A stretch of DNA of 64,000 nucleotides from Chthonomonas sp035294165 (GTDB lineage Bacteria > Armatimonadota > Chthonomonadetes > Chthonomonadales > Chthonomonadaceae), in the NCBI RefSeq assembly GCF_035294165.1, contig NZ_DATGLN010000161.1, positions 18,081 to 82,080 on the forward strand. The letters are read 5' to 3'. Made by a program: the position numbers and the translations under genes. This document shows, in pieces, positions 33,804-42,135 of the stretch. Position 1 is the first letter of the stretch. Each line of letters begins with the position of its first letter. A model generated the notes under the pieces. That model searched no databases. It saw nothing but the letters and a program-made list of their open reading frames with translations, and was not told the DNA's origin.

Positions 33804-34898
33804 GTGACCGCCGTCTACAAACAGACCCCCTCTGGGGACGAAAAGACTATCATGAAGACACGCCTAAAAGATGCTGGAGAACCGGCGTTGCAAACGATTA
33901 CAGCCTCTGAGAAATCGAGCCGGCCAACCTCACAGTTCACCAATATCGCCGATATCTACGAGCTGGTTGCCACTACGATAGACGACGTCGTTAGCCTCCA
34001 TACGCTTAATGGAGCCTTCCTGTTTGTCAGCCCTTCAGTCCAAAAAGTCCTTGGCTACACTCCTTCTGAACTTATACATAGTGCCATCACCGACTTAGCG
34101 CACCCCGCCGATCTCAAACGCTTGCGCCCCCTTGCGTTGATGCAGCAAAACCGTAACAAAACGCGCACGATTGTTTGGAGATGCCGTCATAAGGACGGTC
34201 AATTCCTTTATTTAGAAACAAAGACCACACTTCTTGTAGACAACGAGGGACGCCCCGAGGCCATCCTTTGCGCCTCCCGCGACGTAACCGAGCGCGAAAA
34301 TCTCTTAGCCAAACTCAACGCCAGCCGAAAAGAGTTGACTCGTCAAAAGCGCGAACTGGAACGCGTGAATGCTCGGCTTTCCACCCTAGCTACTATAGAC
34401 GGCCTTACAGGTTTAAAAAACCATCGCGTCTTTCAGGAACAACTCGAAATCGAGTTTCGTAGAGCAAGGCGCTATCAACTGCCGCTCTCATTGCTCATGC
34501 TCGATGTAGACCACTTTAAACTTTATAACGACACCTATGGCCACCTTGCAGGGGATGAAGTCCTTCAGCATGTTGCCCGCTTGCTGACTTTAGTAGCGCG
34601 ACAGACCGATTTCGTTTGCCGCTATGGTGGCGAAGAGTTTGCCGTCATCTTACCTAACACCCCTGCCGATGGAGCTTTGGCGCTTGCTGAAAGGTATCGC
34701 ACCGCGATCGCTTCGGAGAATTGGGCTTTTCGGCCCATCACTATAAGCATCGGTGTTGCCTCGCTTACACCGGAAATCCAGTATCGCGCCGAACTCATAG
34801 AAAAAGCGGATCGAGCGCTCTATCACTCTAAGCAAAACGGCCGTAACCGTATTACCCACATTCGTGAACTAGAAGCGCCGCTACAGGCCGCCAGCTAA
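33804..34898 (+). CDS. PAS-GGDEF diguanylate cyclase
   Basis: The 364-residue cytoplasmic sensor starts with GTG at 33804 behind AAAGGACG; an ATG 16 codons later is the alternative. A PAS domain spans about residues 48-170 (SLHTLNGAFLFVSPSVQKVL, RCRHKDGQFLYLETKT). A short coiled linker rich in Arg/Glu/Lys joins it to the GGDEF domain, with the active GGEEF at G275-F279. An RxxD product-inhibition site is not obvious. It should make cyclic di-GMP from GTP in response to a signal bound by PAS. Confidence 0.93.
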   Translation: MTAVYKQTPSGDEKTIMKTRLKDAGEPALQTITASEKSSRPTSQFTNIADIYELVATTIDDVVSLHTLNGAFLFVSPSVQKVLGYTPSELIHSAITDLAHPADLKRLRPLALMQQNRNKTRTIVWRCRHKDGQFLYLETKTTLLVDNEGRPEAILCASRDVTERENLLAKLNASRKELTRQKRELERVNARLSTLATIDGLTGLKNHRVFQEQLEIEFRRARRYQLPLSLLMLDVDHFKLYNDTYGHLAGDEVLQHVARLLTLVARQTDFVCRYGGEEFAVILPNTPADGALALAERYRTAIASENWAFRPITISIGVASLTPEIQYRAELIEKADRALYHSKQNGRNRITHIRELEAPLQAAS

Positions 34899-34948
34899 TC
34901 TCATAAAGCTTGCGGCAGGATACCCCCGCGATTTAGGCAAAGGACAGA

Positions 34949-34976
34949 TGCTTTCCTCTTTTTTCTTTGGAAAGCA
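34949..34976 (+). terminator. Hairpin after the GGDEF gene
   Basis: TGCTTTCC (34949-34956) and GGAAAGCA (34969-34976) are perfect inverted copies; the 12-base loop is T-rich. No T-run follows on the plus strand, so it is a doubtful terminator. Confidence 0.3.
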
Positions 34977-35104
34977 GGACGATGCCCTTCCCATCAAGGC
35001 CGACGTCCTCCACAAGGCCACCTATCACACCGCGCGAGAACGGTTCTCCCTGTGCCCTAATGGCCGTGCGCTGCCTCGCCAAGACGGCAGATGCCTACAA
35101 ATAG

Positions 35105-35365
35105 GCTAAAAGGGTTTCCCCTTTCTCTCAATGGCTTAACCATTCCATCAGTCAGCGGATAGTTCACAATACCCTCCTCTCGCCCAAGGCACTCGTTCTG
35201 GAGAACCTTGTGGGTATTCGAGGACGTGCAAAGTCTCAGAGCCAGTTTGTTTGCCTTCGATGTGGTTATGGGTTGAATGCGGCTTGGAATGCCGCCATTA
35301 ACCTAACAACATGGGCAGCTCTAACTCAGCCTAAGGTTGCCGCACTCACAGAGCGTGAGTTATAA
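35105..35365 (+). pseudogene. TnpB (IS200/IS605 OrfB) fossil, C-terminal remnant with internal deletion
   Basis: An open stretch of 86 codons without a start, bounded upstream by an in-frame TAG at 35102. It reads WLNHSISQRIV, then ALVLENLVGIRGRA, which is the TnpB segment with the RuvC glutamate. It jumps directly to KSQSQFVCLRCGYGLNAAWN and AAINLTTWA, the second half of the zinc ribbon and the NADxNAAxN-like RuvC aspartate region. About 60 residues usual between these parts, with the first CxxC, are missing. Bases ~35030-35100 hold out-of-frame TnpB-like codons. No tnpA is seen. The remaining gap 34899-35531 has one hairpin and the lpd promoter. Confidence 0.75.
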
Positions 35366-35388
35366 AGCAGCCATGCCGTTTCTCCACA

Positions 35389-35434
35389 TTGACCTCCTCA
35401 GAGAATGTGTGCTATACTTCTACCATGAGGTCAA
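35389..35434 (+). promoter_or_regulatory. Probable lpd promoter bracketed by an inverted repeat
   Basis: TTGACC (35389-35394) and TATACT (35413-35418) are 18 bases apart. TTGACCTC (35389-35396) and GAGGTCAA (35427-35434) are perfect inverted copies that cover the -35 box and the start-site region, a layout fit for a regulator. The lpd start codon is at 35532. Confidence 0.55.
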
Positions 35435-35531
35435 CCTATTCCAATAAATACCCTCTTCGCACTTATAACGCACAGTCCTGCTTCCTTCGCACACCGCTTT
35501 CAGAAAACAACATTCGGAGAACGAACCGCTT

Positions 35532-37004
35532 ATGACGTCGCAATCCTCCTTTGATGCCGATGTAGTCGTGATTGGCTCCGGCCCAGGGGGCTATGTTTGC
35601 GCCATTCGTGCTGCCCAACTTGGCGCCCGAACCGTCTGTATTGAAAAAGAGGACACCGAGTGGGGTGGAACCTGCCTTAACTGGGGCTGCATCCCTACCA
35701 AAACCATGATCGCTAGCGTCGAGCGCCTGCATCACGTTAAACAGGCCGACGTTATGGGTGTGCAGATTCAAGGTACCATCGCCTTCAATTTTGATGTGAT
35801 GATGCAACGCAAACAAAAGGTCGTTACCACACTCCGCAAAGGCGTGCAATCCCTCCTCAAAAGCAATCACGTGCGAAGCATCATCGGAACCGGCCGCTTC
35901 AAAGATGCCCATACTATCGAGGTCACCAAACCCGACGGCTCCACAGAGCTTGTTACAACCCAAAACACGATCATTGCCACCGGTTCAGAACCGATCTTCC
36001 CTCCTATTCCCGGCCTCGAACGGAATCCCAAAGATAAGCGAGGGGAAAGCAGTAACGGCATCTGGACAAGCGATGAGGCGGTTTCCGCCAAAGAATGCCC
36101 AAAACGGATGGTCATTCTCGGAGCCGGAGCTGTAGGGCTTGAGTTTGCCTACACTTTCCGTGGGCTTGGTGCTGAGGTAACTGTTGTAGAAATAGCCCCC
36201 GAAATCCTTCCTACCGGTGATAAGGAGATCGCTACGGAGCTTCGAAAGGCATTGACCCGGCAGGGTATCACTTTCTTTATCAATTCAAAAGTAACCGCCG
36301 TTCAACATAAACGCTCCTCCCGCTTGGTTACTATTGAGGACGGAAATGGCAAGCAGACGGAAATAGAAACCGATGTCGTTCTCGTGGGCACCGGAAGGCG
36401 CCCCCGCATAGCAGACCTCGGCCTGGAAGCCATCGGAGTTCAAACGGTCACCGACGGCCCTCTCTCACGTCGTGGCATTGTGGTGGATGAATACTTGCAG
36501 ACCAGTGTGCCCCATGTCTACGCCATCGGAGACGTAACCGGAAAGCAACTTCTCGCCCACCTCGCCTCACATATGGGCATTGTGGCTGCCGAAAATGCGA
36601 TGGGGCATAAGGTGAAAATGGACTACCGTGCCGTGCCTGCCCCCATTTTCACTTCACCCGAAGTGGCCTCCGTAGGCCTTACCGAAGAGGAGGCACGCGA
36701 CAAAGGATACGATGTGGTTACCGGTCGTTTCCCATTTCGTCCCCTCGGCCGTGCCATGGCTATTAACGAACAAGAAGGCCTTATCAAGGTAGTCTCCGAA
36801 AGAAAATATGGTGAGGTACTCGGTGTGCATATCGTTGGCCCTTATGCCACGGAGCTGATTCACGAGGCCGTAGTCGCCATTAAGCTTGAGTCTACCGTCG
36901 AGGAGCTAATGTCTACCATCCATGCACACCCAACGCTTTCCGAAGCCATGGGCGAAGCTGCCCTGGATACCCAAGGTATTGCCATTCATAAACTGAGACC
37001 CTAA
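35532..37004 (+). CDS. lpdA: Dihydrolipoyl dehydrogenase
   Basis: The E3 flavoprotein of 2-oxo-acid dehydrogenase or glycine-cleavage complexes; it reoxidises dihydrolipoamide with NAD. The 490 residues begin with the FAD motif GSGPGGYVCAI. The redox disulfide is in GGTCLNWGCIPTK and the NAD motif is GAGAVGLEFA. The C-terminal catalytic HAHPTLSEA is intact. No E1 or E2 genes are adjacent. A BMP-family lipoprotein gene follows after four bases. Confidence 0.95.
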   Translation: MTSQSSFDADVVVIGSGPGGYVCAIRAAQLGARTVCIEKEDTEWGGTCLNWGCIPTKTMIASVERLHHVKQADVMGVQIQGTIAFNFDVMMQRKQKVVTTLRKGVQSLLKSNHVRSIIGTGRFKDAHTIEVTKPDGSTELVTTQNTIIATGSEPIFPPIPGLERNPKDKRGESSNGIWTSDEAVSAKECPKRMVILGAGAVGLEFAYTFRGLGAEVTVVEIAPEILPTGDKEIATELRKALTRQGITFFINSKVTAVQHKRSSRLVTIEDGNGKQTEIETDVVLVGTGRRPRIADLGLEAIGVQTVTDGPLSRRGIVVDEYLQTSVPHVYAIGDVTGKQLLAHLASHMGIVAAENAMGHKVKMDYRAVPAPIFTSPEVASVGLTEEEARDKGYDVVTGRFPFRPLGRAMAINEQEGLIKVVSERKYGEVLGVHIVGPYATELIHEAVVAIKLESTVEELMSTIHAHPTLSEAMGEAALDTQGIAIHKLRP

Positions 37005-37008
37005 CCCG

Positions 37009-38043
37009 ATGCAACGTCGTCATCTACTCGCCTGTGCCCTGCTCCTGCTCGGTGCCGCCCTTGCCACAGGGTGTGCGAACGCACCAACCGCTCCTAAAAT
37101 CGCCGCCCTGGTGCTCGATGTCGGTGGGCCTGATGATCGCTCCTTCAACCAAAGCGCTATCAACGGTCTCAAATGCGCCCAACAAAAATTACATCTCTCA
37201 CCAGATTCTCTGAAATGGGTCGAATCTCATAGCCCCTCCGACTACCAAACCAACCTTACCAACATGGCGCGTCAAGGCTATAAAGTGGTTTTTGCCGTGG
37301 GCTACGCTATGGAAGATGCCCTAAAACAGGTGGCTCCGCAGTTTCCTAACACGAAATTTGCCATCATAGATGACCCCGGCCCTAACCTCCCCAACTGCGC
37401 CGGCCTCGTTTTTAAAGAACAAGAAGGCTCCTTCCTTGCCGGTTTCCTGGCCGCTTCTATGAGTAAAACAAAGAAAATCGGCTTTGTGGGCGGGCAACAA
37501 ATCCCTCTCATCGAGAAGTTCGAGGCAGGCTATCGGGCCGGTGCGGAAACTGCAGACCCCTCGGTAAAAGTCACTGCAACCTACACCGGCGATTGGAACG
37601 ATGTGCTCAAAGGACGTAGTCAGGCCGAACAGCAGTTTGCTGCCGGGGAGGATATTATCTATCATGCCGCCGGAAAAGCGGGGCTAGGTGTTATCGAAGC
37701 TGCCAAGGCGCGGGGGCCGGGCTATTTTGCCATTGGCGTTGACCAGGATCAGGACTACCTCGCTCCAGGCCGCGTTCTTACCAGCATGGTCAAACATGTA
37801 GATAGGGCGGTTTGCGATACCATCCAGCGCGTCGTAGAAAGCCGCTTCACCCCCGGCGAGCATGTCTACGGCCTGAAAGAGGGCGGCGTCGGACTCAGTG
37901 AGATGCGGTACACGAAACAGCTTATTCCGCCTGTCATTCTAAAAAAATTAGCGGTCATTCAACAGATGATCATCCAAGGAAAAATCGTCCCGCCCACCTC
38001 ACTCGCACAACTAAAAACTTTTCATCCGCCTCACATTCCGTAA
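37009..38043 (+). CDS. BMP-family basic membrane lipoprotein, nucleoside-type ABC substrate-binding protein
   Basis: The 344-residue protein has a lipoprotein signal peptide with the lipid-attached cysteine at C22 (LATGC). The mature part is the periplasmic-binding fold of the PnrA/BMP family (LVLDVGGPDDRSFNQSAING, FAIIDDPG, EGSFLAGFLAA, IGFVGGQQIPLIEKFEAGYR, YHAAGKAGLGVIEAA). Members bind purine nucleosides or related ligands for ABC import. The ATPase and permease genes are not in the window. It is closely coupled to lpdA. Confidence 0.92.
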   Translation: MQRRHLLACALLLLGAALATGCANAPTAPKIAALVLDVGGPDDRSFNQSAINGLKCAQQKLHLSPDSLKWVESHSPSDYQTNLTNMARQGYKVVFAVGYAMEDALKQVAPQFPNTKFAIIDDPGPNLPNCAGLVFKEQEGSFLAGFLAASMSKTKKIGFVGGQQIPLIEKFEAGYRAGAETADPSVKVTATYTGDWNDVLKGRSQAEQQFAAGEDIIYHAAGKAGLGVIEAAKARGPGYFAIGVDQDQDYLAPGRVLTSMVKHVDRAVCDTIQRVVESRFTPGEHVYGLKEGGVGLSEMRYTKQLIPPVILKKLAVIQQMIIQGKIVPPTSLAQLKTFHPPHIP

Positions 38044-38123
38044 AGCCTTTATCTCTCATCGGCGTCTTATACCCGAACACACCTCAAGGTTTCCTACGCT
38101 CTCGCATGCAGTAGCCGCTCGCC

Positions 38124-38969
38124 TTACTCTTGAAAGCTCAGCTTCGCAACCTCTGCAGCGATGATTCTCGCCAGAGCGTCGAACGGTTCAATATCCAAAT
38201 CTAGTTCAGCAACCACAGCTTCATCGAATCCCGCGTCAGCCTCACCAAGAATGCAGGTTATCCCGGCACGATGTGCTAAAGCGTTGCCCATATGAACTAG
38301 CAAGGCCAGCATATCGGGTTCATGCCTGCATGACATCGGGTCATGATGATTCCCTATGGCCTCATGATACACCACCGGCAACTGCCAACGGCCTGCAACT
38401 AATCGCCCACACTCTTGATGCGTAAACTGCATGATGGAATACTCCGCCTGAAATTGGGTTAGGTTCTCCGACTGCACCGTCTCATGAACCAGATTCATCT
38501 GGAGTGGCAAAAACATATAAAGCGCCGGTTTTCCGATGTCGTGTAGCAGTCCTGCGATGAAGGCTAGTTCGGGGTCTGCGTAATGAACCATGGCCGCAAG
38601 AACTTTACAACTACATGCGACCGCCAACGAATGCTGCCAAAACGATTGGGAATCGAAAAGTCTATGTAGGCGCTTTCCGTTGAGAGAGCTATGATAAGCG
38701 GCCGTAATACAGATCGAGCGCACCGTATTGATCCCAAGTCGCGCGATAGCCTGCGACAGATTGGTCAGGCTTCCATTACCGCCATAATAGGCAGAGTTCG
38801 CCGCCCGAAGAATATTTGCCGCTAAAGCGGGATCACGTAGGATAATGCGCTCGTATTCGCGAATATTTGTGTTATAGTCGGCCATCCCCATGATCTCGCT
38901 CGCAGCGCTCGACAATAAAGGGAGTGATGGCGTTCGTGCAATCCGTATCTCGAGTTGAGAAAGCTCCAT
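38124..38969 (-). CDS. HDOD domain signalling protein
   Basis: The 281-residue protein is essentially one HDOD domain. The characteristic start (LPLLSSAASEIMGM) is followed by DPALAANILRAANSAYYGG and LSQAIARLGINTVRSI, and then an HD-like FIAGLLHDIGKPAL and MQFTHQECGRLVAGRW. HDOD proteins lack hydrolase activity in general and act in signalling with cyclic di-GMP, chemotaxis or stress systems. No effector domain is fused. Its start codon overlaps the reading frame of the divergent gene by two bases if that gene's longest start is used. Confidence 0.9.
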   Translation of the reverse strand: MELSQLEIRIARTPSLPLLSSAASEIMGMADYNTNIREYERIILRDPALAANILRAANSAYYGGNGSLTNLSQAIARLGINTVRSICITAAYHSSLNGKRLHRLFDSQSFWQHSLAVACSCKVLAAMVHYADPELAFIAGLLHDIGKPALYMFLPLQMNLVHETVQSENLTQFQAEYSIMQFTHQECGRLVAGRWQLPVVYHEAIGNHHDPMSCRHEPDMLALLVHMGNALAHRAGITCILGEADAGFDEAVVAELDLDIEPFDALARIIAAEVAKLSFQE

Positions 38970-39024
38970 GTTTGAACCCTTATTCCGACTTTATAATCTA
39001 TTTTCGGCACCTTTTTACCACCGA

Positions 39025-40206
39025 ATGAGGCCGTATTTACTCAAACTCCTATGCGGTTTTCTGCCACTTGCCCCCCCTCAACATGCCCTCTGTGTCCCGC
39101 CTATTTCTTCGTCTCACCGCACCGTCGGCCGGTTGTTAGATATCTCTTCCCTATCAATCAACCAAACAGACACCATAAACGAAATTGGGAAATTAGTCCC
39201 TCTCGATCAACCTACATCCATTTTCAACCCTCACGATCGGCAGATGTACCATTTCGAACTTTTAGGCTACACCGCCCCCGTTGACAATAGCTCACTACGC
39301 TTTCGCGTCTATGCTCCCGAAACCTCCGATGCCGAGCTTGCGGAAAAAGTGGGGCGTTTTTACCTGCTTCTCTACCATGAGGTACACCAACATCTCCATT
39401 TCGATCACCCTTCCCAACAACCGGTTTCTGTTTGGCTCTCCCCCATAAACTATGCAAATGCCGATGTTGGCGGAGAACAGTTCCGAGATCAAATTTACAT
39501 TTATAATATCTATGCCAAACGCTCTTCTATTGAATGGTGCCGCGAGCTTGCGCATGAATACGGTCACTACATTCTGCCAGGAGTAACCGGCTACACGGCC
39601 CCAGAACCGTGGGCAAACGGCGTGCTTGGCGAACGACTCTTCCTCTACTGGCTCTGGCGTGACGTGAAAAACGGCGAAATCCCTTTGTCGAGCCTCCCAT
39701 TCTGTACCCGCGATGATCTCGAAGCCTATCTCAATCTCCAAATCTTCCCTCTCATCTCTCGCATCGCTTTCGCTCAACGCTTTTCCTCATCTTGGCTCTC
39801 ACGCACAGATGCTGCAGGAATGGATAACTACACGGCTCTTTGTCTCTATATTGACGCCGTCTATGGAAGCCACACGCTCCTCGAAGCGATGGCCTTTACC
39901 GAACCTTCGACGACTAATCCACTGGTCACTGCACCCGATTTTATGAACGGATTCTATAAAGCCATGCAGAATCTCTCATCCATCACCATCTCAATGCCCC
40001 CAATTCCTCAACCGTTCCATCGTCTGTTGCTGTACCTTCCTGCAGGCCACTGGCACATATTGGGTAATATGGCTTGGCAGGTTGCCGATCCTAAACTGGT
40101 CATCAAAAACCATCTCCTCTTTGTACCGCAAGCGGGATGGCATGTAATTCGCTTCTCGACTCCACCCTCTTTAATCACCCTGACTCTCACGCGCCCATCA
40201 AGGTAA
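39025..40206 (+). CDS. Putative secreted zinc metalloprotease-like protein
   Basis: I choose ATG 39025, which opens a normal signal peptide (RPYLLKLLCGFLPLA). The frame reaches 38968, but that start touches the divergent HDOD gene. The product has 393 residues. The only strong motif is ELAHEYGHYILPG, an HExxH zinc site at the expected place for a peptidase, after a YHEVHQHLHF stretch. A C-terminal beta-rich domain follows (GHWHILGNMAWQVADPKLVI). I do not recognise the family. The next gene pyrK starts nine bases later. Confidence 0.6.
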   Translation: MRPYLLKLLCGFLPLAPPQHALCVPPISSSHRTVGRLLDISSLSINQTDTINEIGKLVPLDQPTSIFNPHDRQMYHFELLGYTAPVDNSSLRFRVYAPETSDAELAEKVGRFYLLLYHEVHQHLHFDHPSQQPVSVWLSPINYANADVGGEQFRDQIYIYNIYAKRSSIEWCRELAHEYGHYILPGVTGYTAPEPWANGVLGERLFLYWLWRDVKNGEIPLSSLPFCTRDDLEAYLNLQIFPLISRIAFAQRFSSSWLSRTDAAGMDNYTALCLYIDAVYGSHTLLEAMAFTEPSTTNPLVTAPDFMNGFYKAMQNLSSITISMPPIPQPFHRLLLYLPAGHWHILGNMAWQVADPKLVIKNHLLFVPQAGWHVIRFSTPPSLITLTLTRPSR

Positions 40207-40215
40207 ACTAAACGT

Positions 40216-41070
40216 ATGCACTCTACTCAAAATTCATCTATGACGGCGACGCCCCGTTTTGTTCGACAGGAGATCATGGCTAGGATAGTGACGACCCAAC
40301 GCATTGCGCAGAATGCGTTTGAAATGGTTTTCCACGCTCCGTCGATCGCTCAGACCGCACAGGCCGGACAATTTGTCGAAATCCTCTATGGACAAGACTA
40401 CGCCCCTCTCCTTAGGAGACCTTTCAGCATCTATCGTGTAGACCGTTCGGAGGAGACCTTCAGCATCCTTTTTCTTGCCCGCGGCTCTTTCACCTCCGGC
40501 CTTTCCGAAAAACGGAAAGGGAGTCTTATCTCCATTATTGGCCCGCTGGGGCGTCCGTTTTCTTGGGATGTCTCACAGCCTAGACAACATATCCTGGTTG
40601 CCGGCGGTATCGGTGCCCCACCCCTCTACTTTCTGGCACAAACGCTCCACAACGAGCGCGCCTATCGCGAGGTTGGCGAGATTATAGTTCTCAACGGCGC
40701 CCGTACCCGAAGCCTTTTGGTAGGTCTCGTTGAATTTAGCCGTCTCGAAGTCCATCTCTATGCCCTTACCGACGATGGAACCCATGGCGAAAAAGGGCTT
40801 GTTACCGATCGCTTACGTACCCTCCTGGAGCAGCCCTCTCAATTACCACGCAGCCTCTATGCTTGCGGACCTACCCCTATGCTCAAAGCCGTTGCGGCCA
40901 TCGCATATGAATTTAATGTGCCTTGTCAGGTATCTGTCGAAACGTCAATGCCATGCGGTATCGGGTTTTGTAACGGCTGCGTTGTTGCACAAAGAACCAC
41001 TCAAGGGACACATTATGTACGTGCCTGTTGGGACGGCCCTGTCTTCGACGCAAATACGCTTGTTTGGTAG
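40216..41070 (+). CDS. pyrK: Dihydroorotate dehydrogenase electron-transfer subunit
   Basis: An iron-sulfur flavoprotein that passes electrons from PyrD (class 1B) to NAD. The 284 residues show the ferredoxin-reductase fold, with FAD motif RRPFSIYRV, the NAD-site GGIGAPPLYFLA and YACGPTPMLKAV. The [2Fe-2S] cluster cysteines are in MPCGIGFCNGCVV and a later ACWDGPVF. pyrD is not adjacent; the neighbours are two peptidase-like genes. A related NAD-dependent redox protein cannot be excluded but the cluster motif is typical. Confidence 0.9.
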   Translation: MHSTQNSSMTATPRFVRQEIMARIVTTQRIAQNAFEMVFHAPSIAQTAQAGQFVEILYGQDYAPLLRRPFSIYRVDRSEETFSILFLARGSFTSGLSEKRKGSLISIIGPLGRPFSWDVSQPRQHILVAGGIGAPPLYFLAQTLHNERAYREVGEIIVLNGARTRSLLVGLVEFSRLEVHLYALTDDGTHGEKGLVTDRLRTLLEQPSQLPRSLYACGPTPMLKAVAAIAYEFNVPCQVSVETSMPCGIGFCNGCVVAQRTTQGTHYVRACWDGPVFDANTLVW

Positions 41071-41082
41071 CCTATACCTAAG

Positions 41083-42126
41083 ATGCCGGAGAATGTAAAC
41101 ATGAGCCAGGAATATCGTGGAACCGTTTTTGTTGAAATAAAAGAGCAGCAACTTACTCCTCTAGAGTCGAACGGTTGGGTCTCACCGCAAATACAGCTTC
41201 CCCTGCTTGCCGATCAGCTTATCCTCTCTTGGAATGTCATTATGCCGCCGCAAACCGGCATCTCCTTAGGAATCCGTGCCTTTTGCCACGATCATTGGAC
41301 ATCCTACTACACGGTCGCCCACTGGTCACAAAGCCCTCAGTACTTTCCGCGGCAGAGCGTTGCCGGCCAACACGACCGCGATGGAACTATGGATACGGAT
41401 GTCCTTCGTCTCACCAGACCGGCTTCAAAAGCCCAACTTCGCCTCATCTATCGAGGAGTAGCCACGCCACAATGGCCCCTTCTTGCGCTGTGCGCCACCG
41501 ATACTCAGGCTTCCTTCGACGAGCTACCGCCCTGTTCAGAAGCTTGGGGTACCGAACTGATTGTACCTGAAAAAACACAGCTCGGCTGGGACGGGGGCGC
41601 AGGGTGGTGTAGCCCAACCAGCACGGCCATGGTGCTGGCCTACTGGGCACACAAACGGCAACGCCCCGACCTCATGTATGATGTTCCGAATGTGGCCGCA
41701 GCCGTCTACGACCCTATATGGCATGGAACCGGCAACTGGCCGTTCAATACCGCCTTTGCCGGGGCGCACGCCGGAATCCGTGCCTACGTAGCACGTTTTA
41801 GCGATATCTACGAGCTTGAACGGTGGATTCTTGCCGGTGTTCCCCCAATCGTTTCTGTCTCCTACGATCTGCTTAAAGGAAAACCGGAAGCCCACGATGC
41901 TGGGCATCTTATGGTATGCATCGGCTTCACGAAAACAGGCGATCCCGTCTTCAACGATCCTTACTATCGTCCCGACCAGGGCGAAATGTGCCGGCGAGTT
42001 TTTCCTCGCTCGAACTTCCTAAGAGCTTGGAACCACTCTCACAAAACGGTCTACCTAATCTATCCTCAAGACCATCCAGTTCCGGAAGATCGTTTTCATC
42101 ACTGGGCATCCCCAAACACCGGCTAG
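41083..42126 (+). CDS. C39-like cysteine peptidase family protein
   Basis: The 347-residue protein has no clear signal peptide. The first ~160 residues form a beta-rich part. The second half is a papain-like C39-type domain: the cysteine is in GGAGWCSPTSTAMVLAYW, the histidine in HDAGHLMVCIGF, and the Asp/Asn in GDPVFNDPYY. Such domains cleave bacteriocin-like leaders or act as general peptidases. The substrate is unknown. Either ATG 41083 or 41101 may be used. The gene is 12 bases after pyrK. Confidence 0.78.
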   Translation: MPENVNMSQEYRGTVFVEIKEQQLTPLESNGWVSPQIQLPLLADQLILSWNVIMPPQTGISLGIRAFCHDHWTSYYTVAHWSQSPQYFPRQSVAGQHDRDGTMDTDVLRLTRPASKAQLRLIYRGVATPQWPLLALCATDTQASFDELPPCSEAWGTELIVPEKTQLGWDGGAGWCSPTSTAMVLAYWAHKRQRPDLMYDVPNVAAAVYDPIWHGTGNWPFNTAFAGAHAGIRAYVARFSDIYELERWILAGVPPIVSVSYDLLKGKPEAHDAGHLMVCIGFTKTGDPVFNDPYYRPDQGEMCRRVFPRSNFLRAWNHSHKTVYLIYPQDHPVPEDRFHHWASPNTG

Positions 42127-42135
42127 ATCAAGCGT

